Positions 1 to 10,121 of a stretch of 64,000 nucleotides of DNA are shown piece after piece (the stretch's first letter is position 1; each line of letters opens with the position of its first letter). The DNA is from Siphonodentalium dalli. Its lineage: Eukaryota > Mollusca > Scaphopoda > Gadilida > Siphonodentaliidae. A model generated the notes under the pieces. That model saw only the letters and a program-made list of their open reading frames with translations. It had not been told where the DNA came from and searched no databases. The stretch is from the NCBI GenBank assembly GCA_032622095.1, contig CP136062.1, positions 556,001 to 620,000 on the forward strand, written 5' to 3'. Position numbers and translations under genes: made by a program.

Positions 1-1640
1 TTCATTATTAGCTCAACGACGTCCATGTGTGCGTGTGTGTGTCCGTCAACAATTTCCTTTGGCGCGGGCTACAGGTCGTACCTTTGGTCTGATCTTTATC
101 AAATTAGTCATGAATGTTGACATTGACATGTAGATGGGAACAGGTCATTTTGGGTCATTGGCCAAAAAACATGGCGGCTGACAGCCATCTTGGATTTCAA
201 AATTAAATCGATTGGCGCGGTCTACATGTCTTACTGTTTGTCTGATCATCATGAAATTTATCATGGATGTTAACGAGTCATTTTGTGGTTGTTCCACCAA
301 AAAACATGGCTGCCAGCAGCCATCTTTGATTTTACTCTTTGCATGACTAAATCCTTTGGCGCGGGCTACAGGTCGTAGCTTTGGTAGGATCTTCATGAAA
401 TTTGTCATGGATGTTAACAATGACATGTAGATTGGAAAGAATCCTTTTGGGGTCATTCGGTCAAAAAACATGGCCGCTGGCAGCCATCTTGGATTTCAAA
501 ATTAAATCGATTCGCGTGGTCTACAGGTCATACTGTTCGTCTGATTATCATGAAATTTGTCATGGATGTTAATAATGACAGGCAGATGGGAACGAGCCAT
601 TTTGGGGTCGTTCGGCCAAAAAAACATGGCCGCCAACAGCCATCTTGGATTTTACTCTTTGCATGACTAAATCCTCTGGTGCGGGCTACAGGTCGTAGCT
701 TTGGTCGGATCTTCATGAAATTTGTCATTGGTGTTAACAATGACATGTAGATGGGAACGAGCTGTTTTGTGGTCATTAGGCCAAAATACATCTTGGATTT
801 TACTCTTTGCTTGACTAAATCCTTCAGCACAGGCTCTAGGTTGTACATTTGGTCATATCATTATGATATTTGTCATCGCTATTGACATGTAGATGACATT
901 GACATGTAGATGTGAACGAGTCATTTTGGGGTAGTTTGACCAAAAAACATGGCCACCAGCAGCCATCTTGGATTTTACTCTTTGCATGACTAAATCCTTT
1001 GGCACAGGCTACAGGTCCTTACTGTGGTCAGATCATTATGAAATTTGTCATGAATGTTGATGTTGACATGTGGATGGGAGTGAGTCATTTTGGGGTCATT
1101 TGGCCAGAAAACATGGCCGGCAGCGGTCATCTTGGATTTCAAAATTCAATCCATTAGCACGGGCCACAGGTCGTATCTTTTGTCGGATCATTATTAAATT
1201 TGTCATGGATGTTAAAATGGACATGTAGATGGGAAATGAGTAATTTTGGGGTTGTTCGGCCGCAAACATGGCCGCCAGCAGCCATCTTGGATTATACTCT
1301 TTGCATGACTAAATTCTTTGTCAAGGGCTACAAGTCGAATCTTTGGTCCAATCATCATGAGATTTGTAATGGATGTTAACAATTACATGTAGATGGGAAA
1401 AGGTTCATTTTGAATTCAACCAAGAAACCTGGCCGCCAGCAGCCATCTTGTATTTTACTCTTTACACGACTAAATCCTTTGACACGGGCTACAGGTCGTA
1501 TCTTTTGTCGGATCATCATGAAATTTGTGAAGGATGTTAACAATGACATGTAAATAGGAAGGAGTCTTTTTTGTGTCATTTGGCAAAAAAACGATGGCTG
1601 TCGTGGCCATCTTGGATTTTAATCTTTGCATAACTAGGCC
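1..1640. repeat. ~160-bp satellite array
   Basis: About ten diverged head-to-tail units cover this stretch. Each carries in order a 'GGGCTACAGGTCGTA' segment, 'ATGAAATTTGTCATGGATG', 'GACATGTAGATGGGAA', 'CATGGCCGCC' and 'CAGCCATCTTGGATTT'. Spacing between equivalent points runs from about 135 to 167 bases. The minus strand stays open for up to 108 codons at a time because the unit contains few stops, but the frame changes between units. I treat it as non-coding satellite. It runs off the left edge of the window. Confidence 0.9.
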
Positions 1641-1849
1641 TTTCAACTTTCCACATTCCTAATCGCTCCATTAACTGTAACACATGAAATTATTCCCTTT
1701 CCTCATTGAGCTACAGTGTCATTGACACTTTCATAATTACATTTCAGTCAATTCACATTTTCAGCTGCATATACATGTATACCGGTATGTGAACCAATTT
1801 CATCATTACAGAAATTGCAAATTCATCGTTGATTCCATCATCTCAACAT

Positions 1850-2245
1850 TTCATTAAAGTGAGACTTTATGTTCACACATCGATTCATTCAGGCAACATT
1901 TTTTTCTCCATTTCTACACTGGTCATTGCATTGATCGTCTTCAATGGGGATAATCTATAATTATATATGTATATCATTGTTAACTATTAAAGTGACATTT
2001 CTCTTCCTCCCAATCGATATTGCATTAAAATGACGCTTCATATTCATTACACTTCATTCAATAATTTCTGTTTCTACATCACTTATTGCATTGATTGCCT
2101 TCAGGTAAGGTAAGCTATGTCCGACTCAAATATTAAAGTGACGCATCATATTCACTACACTTTATTCAATAATTTCTTTTTCTACATAGTTTACACGTAT
2201 TGCATTGATTGCCTGCAGCTAAGGTAATCTATGTCCGACTTAAAT
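1850..2245. repeat. three diverged ~110-140-bp direct repeats
   Basis: Three consecutive segments share 'ATTAAAGTGAC', 'TTCATTCAATAATTTCT' and 'ATTGCATTGATTGCC'. The last two are the closest and both end near 'CTATGTCCGACT'. No open reading frame of interest is present. The bases between the satellite and this block (1641-1849) show nothing recognisable. Confidence 0.7.
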
Positions 2246-2309
2246 AATACAAATATTAGAGGCATTCCATTTCCATCCATTAATTCTAAGGAAACTTCTG
2301 CTGTGATAG

Positions 2310-2340
<31 letters not shown>

Positions 2341-2344
2341 CATA

Positions 2345-2871
2345 CAGGGTACTACATGTACATGTGCTTCACCTCTCGGAGAAATGTCTGTGTCATCACA
2401 CTAAAATACCATGTTAGAACTTGAATTGATATATTCGTAATCGTATATAGTCACCAATAGCCGGGTTACTACCGTAGTACATGATATTGCCTATCTATTG
2501 AACTATTCAAACCCAGCAGGCCTGGTTGATTTCACTGTGGGATGATGGTTCACTTCCATCCTCAAGCTACTTTTCTTTTCGGACGTGCAGGGGTAGATAT
2601 GCTTGAGGCCCCACCACAGTTAAATTCTCACCAAGTTCTCAGCTATTATTATCTTATGTTCGAACTTTACTCATATGTTTGGACCGATCATAACCATGAT
2701 TTCAATGCTGGGTTTGAATAGTTCACTAGATGGGCAATGTCCGCTACTACGGTAGTAACCCGGCTATTGGTGACTATATACGATTACAAATATATTAATC
2801 CAAGTTCTAGCATGGTATTTGTGTGACGACACAGACATTTCTCCGAGTGGTGTAGCACATGCAGTACCCTG
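2345..2871. mobile_element. 527-bp DNA transposon/MITE with ~173-bp inverted repeats
   Basis: The ends 'CAGGGTACTACATG' and 'CATGCAGTACCCTG' are inverted copies, and the match continues inward for about 173 bases on each side, including 'CTCGGAGAAATGTCTGTG' and 'AGCCGGGTTACTACCG'. The element is flanked by TA on both sides (2343-2344 and 2872-2873), consistent with a TA target duplication. The ~180-base centre has no coding potential, so it would be non-autonomous. The superfamily is not determined. Confidence 0.8.
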
Positions 2872-3189
2872 TATGGTACATCATATAATTATTGTAACGT
2901 TGAACTTAATGATCAACTTGGTGGTTGCTCCATTACGTGTCACGTACGGTCATATTATCTTATAAGCCTTGAACCTACCGATATTAGCTCTTTGACTAAA
3001 CATATGTCTAACATAGCTTGCGGGACCCATACCAGAAACGTGTATAATTATAAACTTGTCGCGATGAGTGAAAGAGCATGTGAGCGAAAGGATGTATGCA
3101 AGTTACTGATAGACTGGGGATGAAAGAGTTAGTGTGTGATCTTTTTTTGCAAATATTGTTACAATATTTATATACATTTAATCTTGATC

Positions 3190-3218
3190 AATAAAAACTT
3201 TAAAAAAAAAAAAAAAAA
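3190..3218 (+). other. AATAAA signal followed by A17 tract
   Basis: AATAAA at 3190-3195 is followed six bases later by a run of 17 A (3202-3218). A genomic poly(A) tract just after a polyadenylation signal suggests the 3' end of a retrocopied transcript or non-LTR element. The upstream ~300 bases (2880-3189) show no clear open frame. It could also be a chance A-rich tract. Confidence 0.45.
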
Positions 3219-3219
3219 C

Positions 3220-3958
3220 ATTCTCTTCAACTGCGTACATTTTTCGTTTTAATTTTTTTGGACTTTCTGGGACATGATATGCATGGTCATTCTGAAAAAA
3301 ATGTGAGGAGAAAACAATGGCGACAATAATATAGGAAATATTGCAGTCTGAATGAAGTTCAATATCTCAGTACAATTTATAAGATTGTCATTGTATATTG
3401 GTTATTGAACTTTCTAACTGAAATTAATTATAGTCATACACATTCCTGCATAGTTAAATCTTTAAACGTACACAATCCTATTCGATGGTCTCCATATCAT
3501 CAGATTCCAACAACAATAACAACATTTCTTCAAAAGATGTTTTAGTTATCAGAATCAATTAATTACCAATAAATAATGCTATAACCACTGTCAACTTTAG
3601 AATAAATTTTTTCCAAACATGTTATACAACAACATTTTGTTCAATTTGTGATCGAGAGTATGTCGTCGGCTCGTCAAATATTTGCTAGGCCACCAAATAT
3701 TCCAGGTGGTGAAAAATAACAGATTTCCAAAATCGATATCGGCATGATACATGTAATTCTGAGCTTGGGGGGGGGGGTTACTCAACTCAATTCAAATATC
3801 TTGTACCCAGAAGCCAAATGAATAGTAATTTAGGAGCGTTAATTTGGATTATGTATCTTAAATGTTAAATTGTTTATGAAACAATTAACGGAGTTTTTTG
3901 TAGCACATGATAAGACTAGGAAACCGGTATGCTAACTGAGAGATTTATGATACATTAC
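3220..3958. other. no recognised gene
   Basis: AT-rich sequence with no convincing exon. A 10-G run sits near 3768-3777. The open frame at 3597-3785 on the minus strand has no recognisable domain and is treated as chance. It lies downstream of THAP exon 3 on the minus strand, so further exons of that gene could be here or beyond, but I cannot pick one out. Confidence 0.4.
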
Positions 3959-4063
3959 CAGATTTGGTTGAGCTCCTGTCTGTCCTTCGTTAGAGCCATC
4001 AGGATTGATTGAAATTTTGGCAGCTGCTGCTGCTGAATTCAATGTTTTCCTTTCAACTTTTGC
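3959..4063 (-). CDS. exon 3 of THAP-domain gene (105 nt)
   Basis: Read on the minus strand, this segment follows a strong acceptor (TTTTTCAG) and ends at a GTAATG donor. It is 105 nt, exactly 35 codons, in phase 0 and without a stop. It encodes a low-complexity stretch with five consecutive alanines and then 'KISINPDGSNEGQ'. Its phase matches the donor of exon 2 at 4652. It would follow directly after the THAP domain, where such proteins usually have unstructured linker. The exon assignment is inferred from splice signals and phase only. Confidence 0.5.
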
Positions 4064-4651
4064 CTGAAAAACCAAAACAAATGATACAGATTGTTTTCAT
4101 GATAAATTTTATCTTCACATACGGTACATGTATGTCAAGACATTTTACAATCAGATTTCATGCTAATTTTGTTATTTTAAGCTATAACAAATTACTATAT
4201 CATATATCAATTCATATATGGAACCACTTTTTAAAATTCATCATTAAAAGTTTGGATATAAAAAATGTTTTAGCATGGAGATTACCATCAGAAAATGTCA
4301 TTATCTTGAACAAAACCTGTGAAATTATCTACAGCGGGGTCTCGAGCAAATTTTTTCCCAACACTTGTTTTAAAAAAAGCACCATTGAATGGTACATTGC
4401 TCGAGGACAGTAGTGATCTGTAGATAATATCCAAGCTCTTCTAATTTACCTTTCAATAATCATTGACTGAACACAATAGAATGCTGGGTTACCATATGAT
4501 AAACTCATATGACAAAACACAATTAAGATATAATTATAAGTTTTAACATGAACACAATACACATTTCGAAACTAGCACATGTTATATTTTGTAATGTATA
4601 ATACGGTGTATTAACTAATACATAAACTCAAAATATATTATTATTACAAAC

Positions 4652-4850
4652 CTTTGAATGTTCAAATCTTGGGACAGTGCCAGATTTTATGAACCGCTTC
4701 CCATTCACGACATAGAAATCTTCCTCCAAGAAATGCTTTGAGCTGATAACATCATATTTCTTTGGTTCCCAACTCCTGTGTTTTGGCTCATAATTGGCAC
4801 GCTGCAATTCTCCTGCCCGGTCACTCATTAAGCTTCCTTTCTGATAAAAT
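4652..4850 (-). CDS. exon 2 of THAP-domain gene, C-terminal half of THAP zinc finger
   Basis: The minus-strand segment lies between an acceptor (TTTTTTAG at 4851-4858) and a donor (AAG|GTTTGT). It encodes the second half of a THAP DNA-binding domain: the conserved Trp in 'SWEPKKYDV', the 'SKHFLEEDF' block, and 'KSGTVPRF', which matches the family's terminal AVP box. THAP proteins bind DNA through a C2CH zinc site. Here the third ligand, normally Cys in 'CSxHF', is Ser ('ISSKHF'). That loss would weaken zinc binding, so this may be a decaying gene. The exon is 199 nt and needs two bases of a split codon from exon 1. Known from family: THAP fold. Seen: motifs and splice signals. Inferred: gene structure. 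Confidence 0.6.
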
Positions 4851-5508
4851 CTAAAAAATAAATCAATTGATTTTATCAACTTGAACTGTGAAGTTGAACT
4901 AGTTTTTAATTCATCAGATATAAATATATAAATATTTAAAAAAAATGTTTTACCTGCATAAAAAATCAATAACTTATCTCCTCTACTACCTCTACTGTCA
5001 CCAAATTAATATACTACTAGTACTATGGTCTAAGGTAATTAGGCCTAGGCTAGTACTAGTAAGCAGTTTAACTTTAGAGTTAGACTTAAGTTATGTCTTC
5101 TCTTTTGGAAATGACTTTGGACTTGTGTTGTGTTCTGTATTTTATTTCCAAAATGAGTTCAAATATTATTATTAATTATTATTAATTGACTGTCAGACAC
5201 TAAAGTCTTGAAGTTGAACTTCGACAAGTTCGAGATCTGTGTCACAGTGTGTGGCAACTAATCGCTTTTGCTACACACTATTAGTATTTATTTATTAAAT
5301 TTGACAAAAACTACTGAGTCAATAATTCACCAAGTCACTGACTAACTCCTATTGCTAATTAGTATAAATAAACAGAACGATTGCGGATTAGGATAATTAT
5401 GTAAACTACAAGTAGTTTAAAAATGAAATGCATCGAAATAATGAGACAGTGCAGTTTCAAAACAATCACTTTTGACGACTTCATATTGCTAAAATAACCT
5501 ATGAAAAT

Positions 5509-5690
5509 CTTAATTCTTCTTCTTTAGCCCTCGAAGATCCTCGGCGCATAGTGCAGCCAATTGCTGAACAAGTATCTGGAATAATTTGTGAATATTCGGA
5601 AAACAATCTACTGAGAAATCTAATAATATCAGATCTAGCAGACGATGTTTTGCCCTGATCAGCAATGGCCGACGAAATCACACTCGTAGT
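5509..5690 (-). pseudogene. exon 1 region of THAP-domain gene, N-terminal zinc ligands
   Basis: The minus strand encodes 'CSAIGCTMRRG', a good match to the C-x4-C start of a THAP zinc finger (Cys codons at 5568-5570 and 5553-5555), followed by 'EEELRF', which joins in sense to exon 2. Two problems argue for decay. No ATG precedes the first Cys in this frame (only GTG and other codons). In addition, the only GT donor nearby (CATAG|GTTATT, about 5500) lies after an in-frame TAG. A phase-correct join would have to be at 5509 with a non-canonical donor. It is either a pseudogene or has an exon arrangement I cannot see. Confidence 0.5.
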
Positions 5691-5710
5691 CACGTGACTG
5701 CCAATCTAGT

Positions 5711-5717
5711 CTTTATA
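5711..5717 (-). promoter_or_regulatory. TATA box (TATAAAG) upstream of THAP exon 1
   Basis: TATAAAG on the minus strand lies about 20-30 bases upstream of the first THAP-coding segment, which is the expected spacing for a core promoter. No other promoter element is evident. Confidence 0.4.
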
Positions 5718-5732
5718 CAACCGATTTCTATG

Positions 5733-6284
5733 GCTTAAAATGTATCACAGCCAAATAGCCAAAAACGCATGTTCCGTTCATGTAATACCTTGCATGAGAA
5801 CATTATATCAATGGATATGCAGGGGATATTCTGGGAAATGTATAATTTGTTTCTGCATAATTGGATACATATACCTTATACTACTGTTTTGGCACCCATC
5901 GGCTTCTGGCGGATTACTGTATTTGTCCACTGTACACCCTATTCGTATGACGTCACTGAATTTGGCAGCCGGCGCCATCTTTTGAGGCAGTAACAATAAG
6001 TGTTCTTTTGTTGTTTGCTCCACAATTTTCTCAAGCGTAAATCGATCGATAATGCCCCGCATTATGTTGCGTGTACGACTGTAATTACCGGCAAAATGAC
6101 CCAAATCAGCCGAAGCGTGGTTTCTATAGGCTACAATCAACTAAGTATTTCCCATAGGCGACAGTGTTAGGGTTAAGCCATCCCCACGGTTCATTACCAT
6201 ACTGAGCCAAACTTTAAATATTTTTACGTGTAGAACTCCACGTCGGACATAAGTTGTCAAAAAAGAAATGGTGCTTCACCATAC
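5733..6284. other. block related to 35235-35345 and 60880-60990; otherwise no gene
   Basis: Positions 5733-5840 resemble 35235-35345 and 60880-60990: shared words include 'TTAGCCAAAA' or its near match, 'TGTTCCGTTCATGTA' and 'CTTGCA'. This indicates an old repeat or a copied promoter region. The open frames here on either strand lack recognisable motifs. From 5990 to 6284 I see only non-coding sequence at the 3' side of the Gypsy element. No LTR matching the sequence beyond 9482 was found. Confidence 0.45.
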
Positions 6285-7180
6285 TTATTCCTGGAAATAA
6301 ATTGGCATTTCCACAACTACCTTAACTTCGTAAGGTCCTTTCCATTGGACTTGTAGGCAGTTTCCTTTTACAGCATCACGTAGGTAAGCTTTATCTCCTT
6401 TCTCTAGGTTTACAGCTCTAGTACCTTTGTCATAATAAGAACTCTGTGATTTCTGAGCATCCTTTCGGTTGTCTTGAGCCAGTTCGGTCATTTCTTCAAG
6501 TCTGTTTCTCGTGTCGATAACTTGTTTTGCTAATATCTTCGACTGGTCTGGCGCAACTGTCCAGCCCTCTTTCAAGACATCTAAGGGCCCTATTACTTTC
6601 CACCCATAGAGCAATTCAAACTGAGCAAATCCAGTTGACTTCTGTGGTACCTCGCGGTAGGCAAATAAAAGATAAGGCAGGCACTCGTCCCAATCTTTAG
6701 CATTCTTGTTGACGACTCCTCTCGGCATACTTTTCAATGTTCCGTTAAATTTGTCGACGAGACCATCGGTTTGAGGGTGGTATGGAATAGTCCTTATGCG
6801 CTTAATCCCAAGCAGCATATAACGTTGTTGGAGAAGGTCACTCATGAAGTTCGTCCCGTGGTCGCTCAACATTTCTTCTGGTACACCAACTCTTGACTGC
6901 TTCTGGCAAACTATTAGCGTAGTCACAGATAACAAGTGCATATTTGTTCGAGGGAGTGGGCCGATCACGTCCATGGCAATCCGGCGAAATGGTTGTTCAA
7001 TTATGGGCATCGGTGCAACTGGAGCTTTGGAGTGTTTAGGCTTAGGCAAAGCTCTTTGGCAGGCTTCACAACTTCTCGCATACTCTGTAACATCTTTAAA
7101 AATTACCGGCCAGTAGAAACGATCCAATATCCGATCCTTAGTTGTGTTAACTCCAATGTGTCCGGCAAGGGGTTTACATG
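6285..7180 (-). pseudogene. Ty3/Gypsy integrase, internally deleted
   Basis: The product starts in the N-terminal zinc-binding region ('KPLAGHIGVNT', 'CEACQ'), runs through the catalytic core ('AMDVIGPLP', 'LSDHGTNF', 'NGTLKS') and ends in a C-terminal domain ('LEKGDKAYLRD', 'QVQWKGPYEV'). Three defects are visible. The first His of the HHCC finger is replaced (SSCKPLAGH). Roughly 40 residues are missing between the first and second catalytic Asp blocks. The third catalytic residue, normally Glu just before the F/NGTLK motif, reads Asp ('LVDKFNGTLK'). Integrases of this family insert element cDNA into the genome; this copy is not expected to be active. Confidence 0.85.
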
Positions 7181-7199
7181 AGCTGTATCCATCACCAGT

Positions 7200-7660
7200 C
7201 TTCTCATGGGCCTTGGGACTACAAGCTGTTCAACCTGGCAAGCGTTAATGCCTCGCTTCCTCTTTGGACGCCACCTCCTGTGCAGAAGTTCCTCTCTGTA
7301 GAATAATTCAATGTGTCCATGCTAGCTTCGGAAGTCGCCAAGTTGTGACAATTTTGCAAACTAGTATCTTCCTTCTGTTCTCTGACCACATATTAAGGTG
7401 TGTATCCTGCTACTTCTGTCTGTCTATTATGTCTGTCTTCATCTATTGTATCTTTCTCTGGAGTCAAATTATTGCTCTCCTCCAATGAGTTTTCAATATC
7501 AGCTGCTGTCAGTTTCATTTATTTCTTCTTGCTCTAACTCCTTATTTATTTCTTCATCAGTACTCATCGGTATTGCTTCAGCTTTCGAACTTGAGTTTTC
7601 ATTTTTCTCTTCCAACTGTGTTATATTAAGTTCTTCAGTCACTGCTTCTACTTTTCTTCT
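7200..7660 (-). other. collapsed pol region between protease and integrase
   Basis: The minus strand just upstream of the integrase encodes 'FYREELLHRR' and 'VEQLVVPRPMRR', the linker that normally joins RNase H to integrase in this Gypsy group. The remaining bases up to the protease show no RT motifs such as YxDD. The plus-strand open frame at 7398-7925 is a shadow of the element. Confidence 0.6.
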
Positions 7661-7675
7661 CGACTTATTCTCCTC

Positions 7676-8030
7676 TTATTTCTTTTTATTCTGCTCCTGG
7701 TGTCTGGTTAGCACAGGTAGATTTACCATAGGCTTGATGCATAGGCCTGGATCTGCGCAGGCATCCAACCCAGGCAACACTGCGACCGGCAACCAGGGTA
7801 CAACTGCCACTTCGATAGTCTTCCCAATCAAGCCAACCTCTAAGTATACATCAGCCGCCGGGTGTTCCATTACATCTCCGTGCAGACAAATAACCTCTAA
7901 CTTCTTCTCTTTCCACTTAACTTGACCTTGAAGATCGTCCTCTCTTATAACGGTCTGTGAACACCCTGTGTCCCATAAAATTTCCATCTTCTGTCCATTA
8001 ATCTTCCCCTCGAGCAGGTACTTGTTTGTC
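7676..8030 (-). pseudogene. Ty3/Gypsy aspartic protease domain
   Basis: The minus strand encodes 'ILWDTGCSQTVI', with the DTG triad typical of retroviral-type aspartic proteases that cut the Gag-Pol polyprotein, followed by about 90 residues of domain ending in a lysine-rich run and a stop. 'LLEGKINGQKMEI' precedes it in frame. It follows the zinc knuckle of gag, as expected. I see no flap motif I would stake a claim on. Confidence 0.75.
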
Positions 8031-8094
8031 TCAGGATGGTTGTCACTTACATTACTGAAGATGCCTCAACTTTGGTGTAACCATGACGGTCTGA

Positions 8095-8136
8095 ACAAGA
8101 GGCTGATAGATGACCTTTACGACCACAGGAATAACA
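8095..8136 (-). pseudogene. Gag CCHC zinc knuckle
   Basis: The 14 codons spell CYSCGRKGHLSASC, a textbook C-x2-C-x4-H-x4-C nucleic-acid-binding knuckle at the gag C-terminus. It lies in a different frame from the upstream gag segment, so a frameshift separates them, probably in the CT-rich tract near 8320-8335. Confidence 0.85.
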
Positions 8137-8141
8137 GCTTC

Positions 8142-9015
8142 TTATTTCCAGCTGGTTTCGTTGGTTGAAGTTTCTGTTATCTGTTTTATTTGTAGGGCCT
8201 CTTGGCGGTGGCTGATAACCTTTGCCTTTGTTTGACTTCTGGTAACCAACAGCAGCATTTCCTTGGTTAAAATTCTGGTAACCAGTGGGTGTACTACAGG
8301 GTATCTATCTGTTTCCCTTTCTCTCTCTCGAGCAATCATGTAGTCATCTGCCATTTCGCCCATTTGATTAACATCAGATGGTTTTCTCTCCTTTAACCAA
8401 ACTTCTAATTCTTCAGGAACAGTTTTTAGGGATTGCTCCATAATAAGTAGCTCATATCCTGTTTTAGCTTCTTCTATAGCCAACACCGCCTATGGTGGTT
8501 GAATCCATTTGAAGAAAAGTCTTTCGAGCCGTCCGGCAAAAACTTTAACACTCTCGTGTGGTTCTTTTCTTTCTTTCCTGAATTTCAGTCGGTATGTGTC
8601 AGTTGTTATGTGATAGGCACTAAGTACAGCATATTTCACTTTCTTGTATACCACTGCTTCATCAGCTGGAATTGACGTATACACCTCCTGCGCTCTTCCA
8701 GTCAGAAGGGGTGCTAGCTGTATCGCCCATATTTCTTCCTTCCATTTCTGTTGTGAAGCGACTCTCTCAAATAAGGACAGGAAATTATCAACACCATCAA
8801 TCTCGTTCATCGGACGTAGTGTAGGCAATGGCACCTTCGGCACGACCACTTCTGGTGCTGCTACATTTCTACTAGTCCCCATCTGCTCTAATGCTCTCAT
8901 CAACCTCTCTTCACGGAGTTGACCCTGTTTCATTTCCTGTCTGTGATTCTCCTGCTGTAGCTTCATACTGTCTTTCATCTCCTTCAAAAGATCAGTTAAT
9001 AGTTAATGCATCCAT
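8142..9015 (-). pseudogene. Ty3/Gypsy gag, interrupted
   Basis: The likely start is the ATG at 9013-9015, followed by a small frame break near 8990-9007 where 'TTAACTA' is duplicated. The body includes a charged, Gln-rich N-terminal helix region, 'LRPMNEIDGVDNFLSLFER', 'WAIQLAPLLTGRAQEVY' and 'ESVKVFAGRLERLF', the pattern of gag proteins with a SCAN-like capsid core. A single in-frame TAG near 8487-8489 interrupts it, and the frame then continues through 'EEAKTGYELLIMEQ'. It encodes the structural particle protein of the element and is no longer intact. Confidence 0.8.
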
Positions 9016-9465
9016 TTTCACTGTTGTGCTTCTGGTAGCTTTCATAGACCGATTTCTCGATTAGAGTTACCCAAAATACTCGTCAAACCCAAAATTCCAA
9101 CTAAAATTGAAAGTGAAGTTCCCGTTTTAGCAACTGTACCAAGTAAGCCACCAAACCCAAATCGAATACACCCGTTTTGGACAGGGTAATGGGAATAAGT
9201 AATTGGAGTCAAGTACCAAGCAATTTTTTTTATAAATACGGTCTCTACGAATTCCGATATTAATAAAAATTGCAACCAATTGACAATCTTAGAAAGCACG
9301 ACCGCGTTTCCAAACACTTATCAACCGAAACCACAATGTTTCGGTTCTTACGAGCACAGTGACCAAAACTAACACGAGATTTGGAAATACGCTTTCCGGG
9401 TTTTTGTTGATAAAAAATCAAACGATCAAGACGCATGGACCGGTTCCCGATCAGAACCACGTTGT

Positions 9466-9481
9466 CCGACCGCTGCCACCA
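9466..9481 (-). promoter_or_regulatory. Gypsy primer-binding site, tRNA-Leu type
   Basis: The minus strand reads TGGTGGCAGCGGTCGG, complementary to a tRNA 3' end of the form ...CGCTGCCA-CCA, as in metazoan tRNA-Leu. It lies 450 bases upstream of the gag ATG, where reverse transcription would be primed, and marks the inner edge of the former 5' LTR, which should extend from about 9482 rightwards. Confidence 0.7.
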
Positions 9482-10064
9482 CTTGTGGGAATCATTTCTC
9501 GAGCCTCGGGTTAAATTAACTCTTTAGTCATCAATGAATAAACTTATTATTCAACATAAAAATGTCTGCTTGTCTTCGTTCGATTCATAACTCCCCTCTG
9601 TCCTCCCGGGCACTTCCTGTGCCCATCAGGTCAAGGTCACTGTCCTCTTATTAAGAATATCTCACACCCTCCAAAATCAATAATAGACAATTCCGATGTA
9701 CAGTTATATTTCTGATAAAAGCACAAAATGTATACGTATCGAAACAACGTATTTTGCTATCATGATATGTTTAAACTGTATGAAGCTAGGAGAACTTGTT
9801 AATTACGACCAGTGTATAAAATGTCTTCTCGGTGAACAAATATAACAACACAGTACAAATTTATAATAATATTCATTGCCAATACTATCTCCGATGCACA
9901 AGTTATACATTTCCGTAATATTTCCGTGCAAGTCACAATGGGTAAGTGATAAATTCTACATCTGAACCTAGCCATATAGTTTTAAATACTTTACACGAAA
10001 AGCGTCATGATTATTTGTGTTTCTTCATGCATGCGCTAAACATTGCACTTTTCGTTTACTTCCA
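9482..10064. other. probable remains of Gypsy 5' LTR, then intergenic sequence
   Basis: By position the 5' LTR should begin at 9482 on the window's plus strand, but with no partner copy I cannot set its outer edge. The rest is AT-rich and has no gene-like frame. A possible splice acceptor (TTTACTTCCAG) ends at 10064, just before the galactosyltransferase 5' region. Confidence 0.35.
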
Positions 10065-10121
10065 GATGACTGGAGAAACACCGACTACGCACAGCTGTGT
10101 TATTTTACGGAAAGACGAGGC

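Larger units (their letters stand above)
6285..9481 (-). mobile_element. degenerate Ty3/Gypsy LTR retrotransposon lacking RT/RNase H
   Basis: Reading on the minus strand the order is primer-binding site, gag with zinc knuckle, aspartic protease, integrase. Only about 350 bases separate protease from the integrase zinc-finger region, too few for reverse transcriptase plus RNase H (about 1.2 kb), so that region is deleted. Gag carries an in-frame stop and a frameshift, and integrase has an internal deletion. The arrangement and sequences belong to the group of metazoan Gypsy elements whose gag has a SCAN-like core. It is a dead copy: no second LTR was found at the integrase side. Confidence 0.85.

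Noticed and set aside
145-1579. Minus-strand open frames over the satellite
   Set aside because: They repeat with the ~160-bp unit, change frame between units and have no domain.
5700-6284. 3' LTR of the Gypsy element
   Set aside because: No stretch here matches the sequence just beyond the primer-binding site (9482 onward).
7398-7925. Plus-strand 175-codon frame
   Set aside because: Antisense to the Gypsy protease and linker region.
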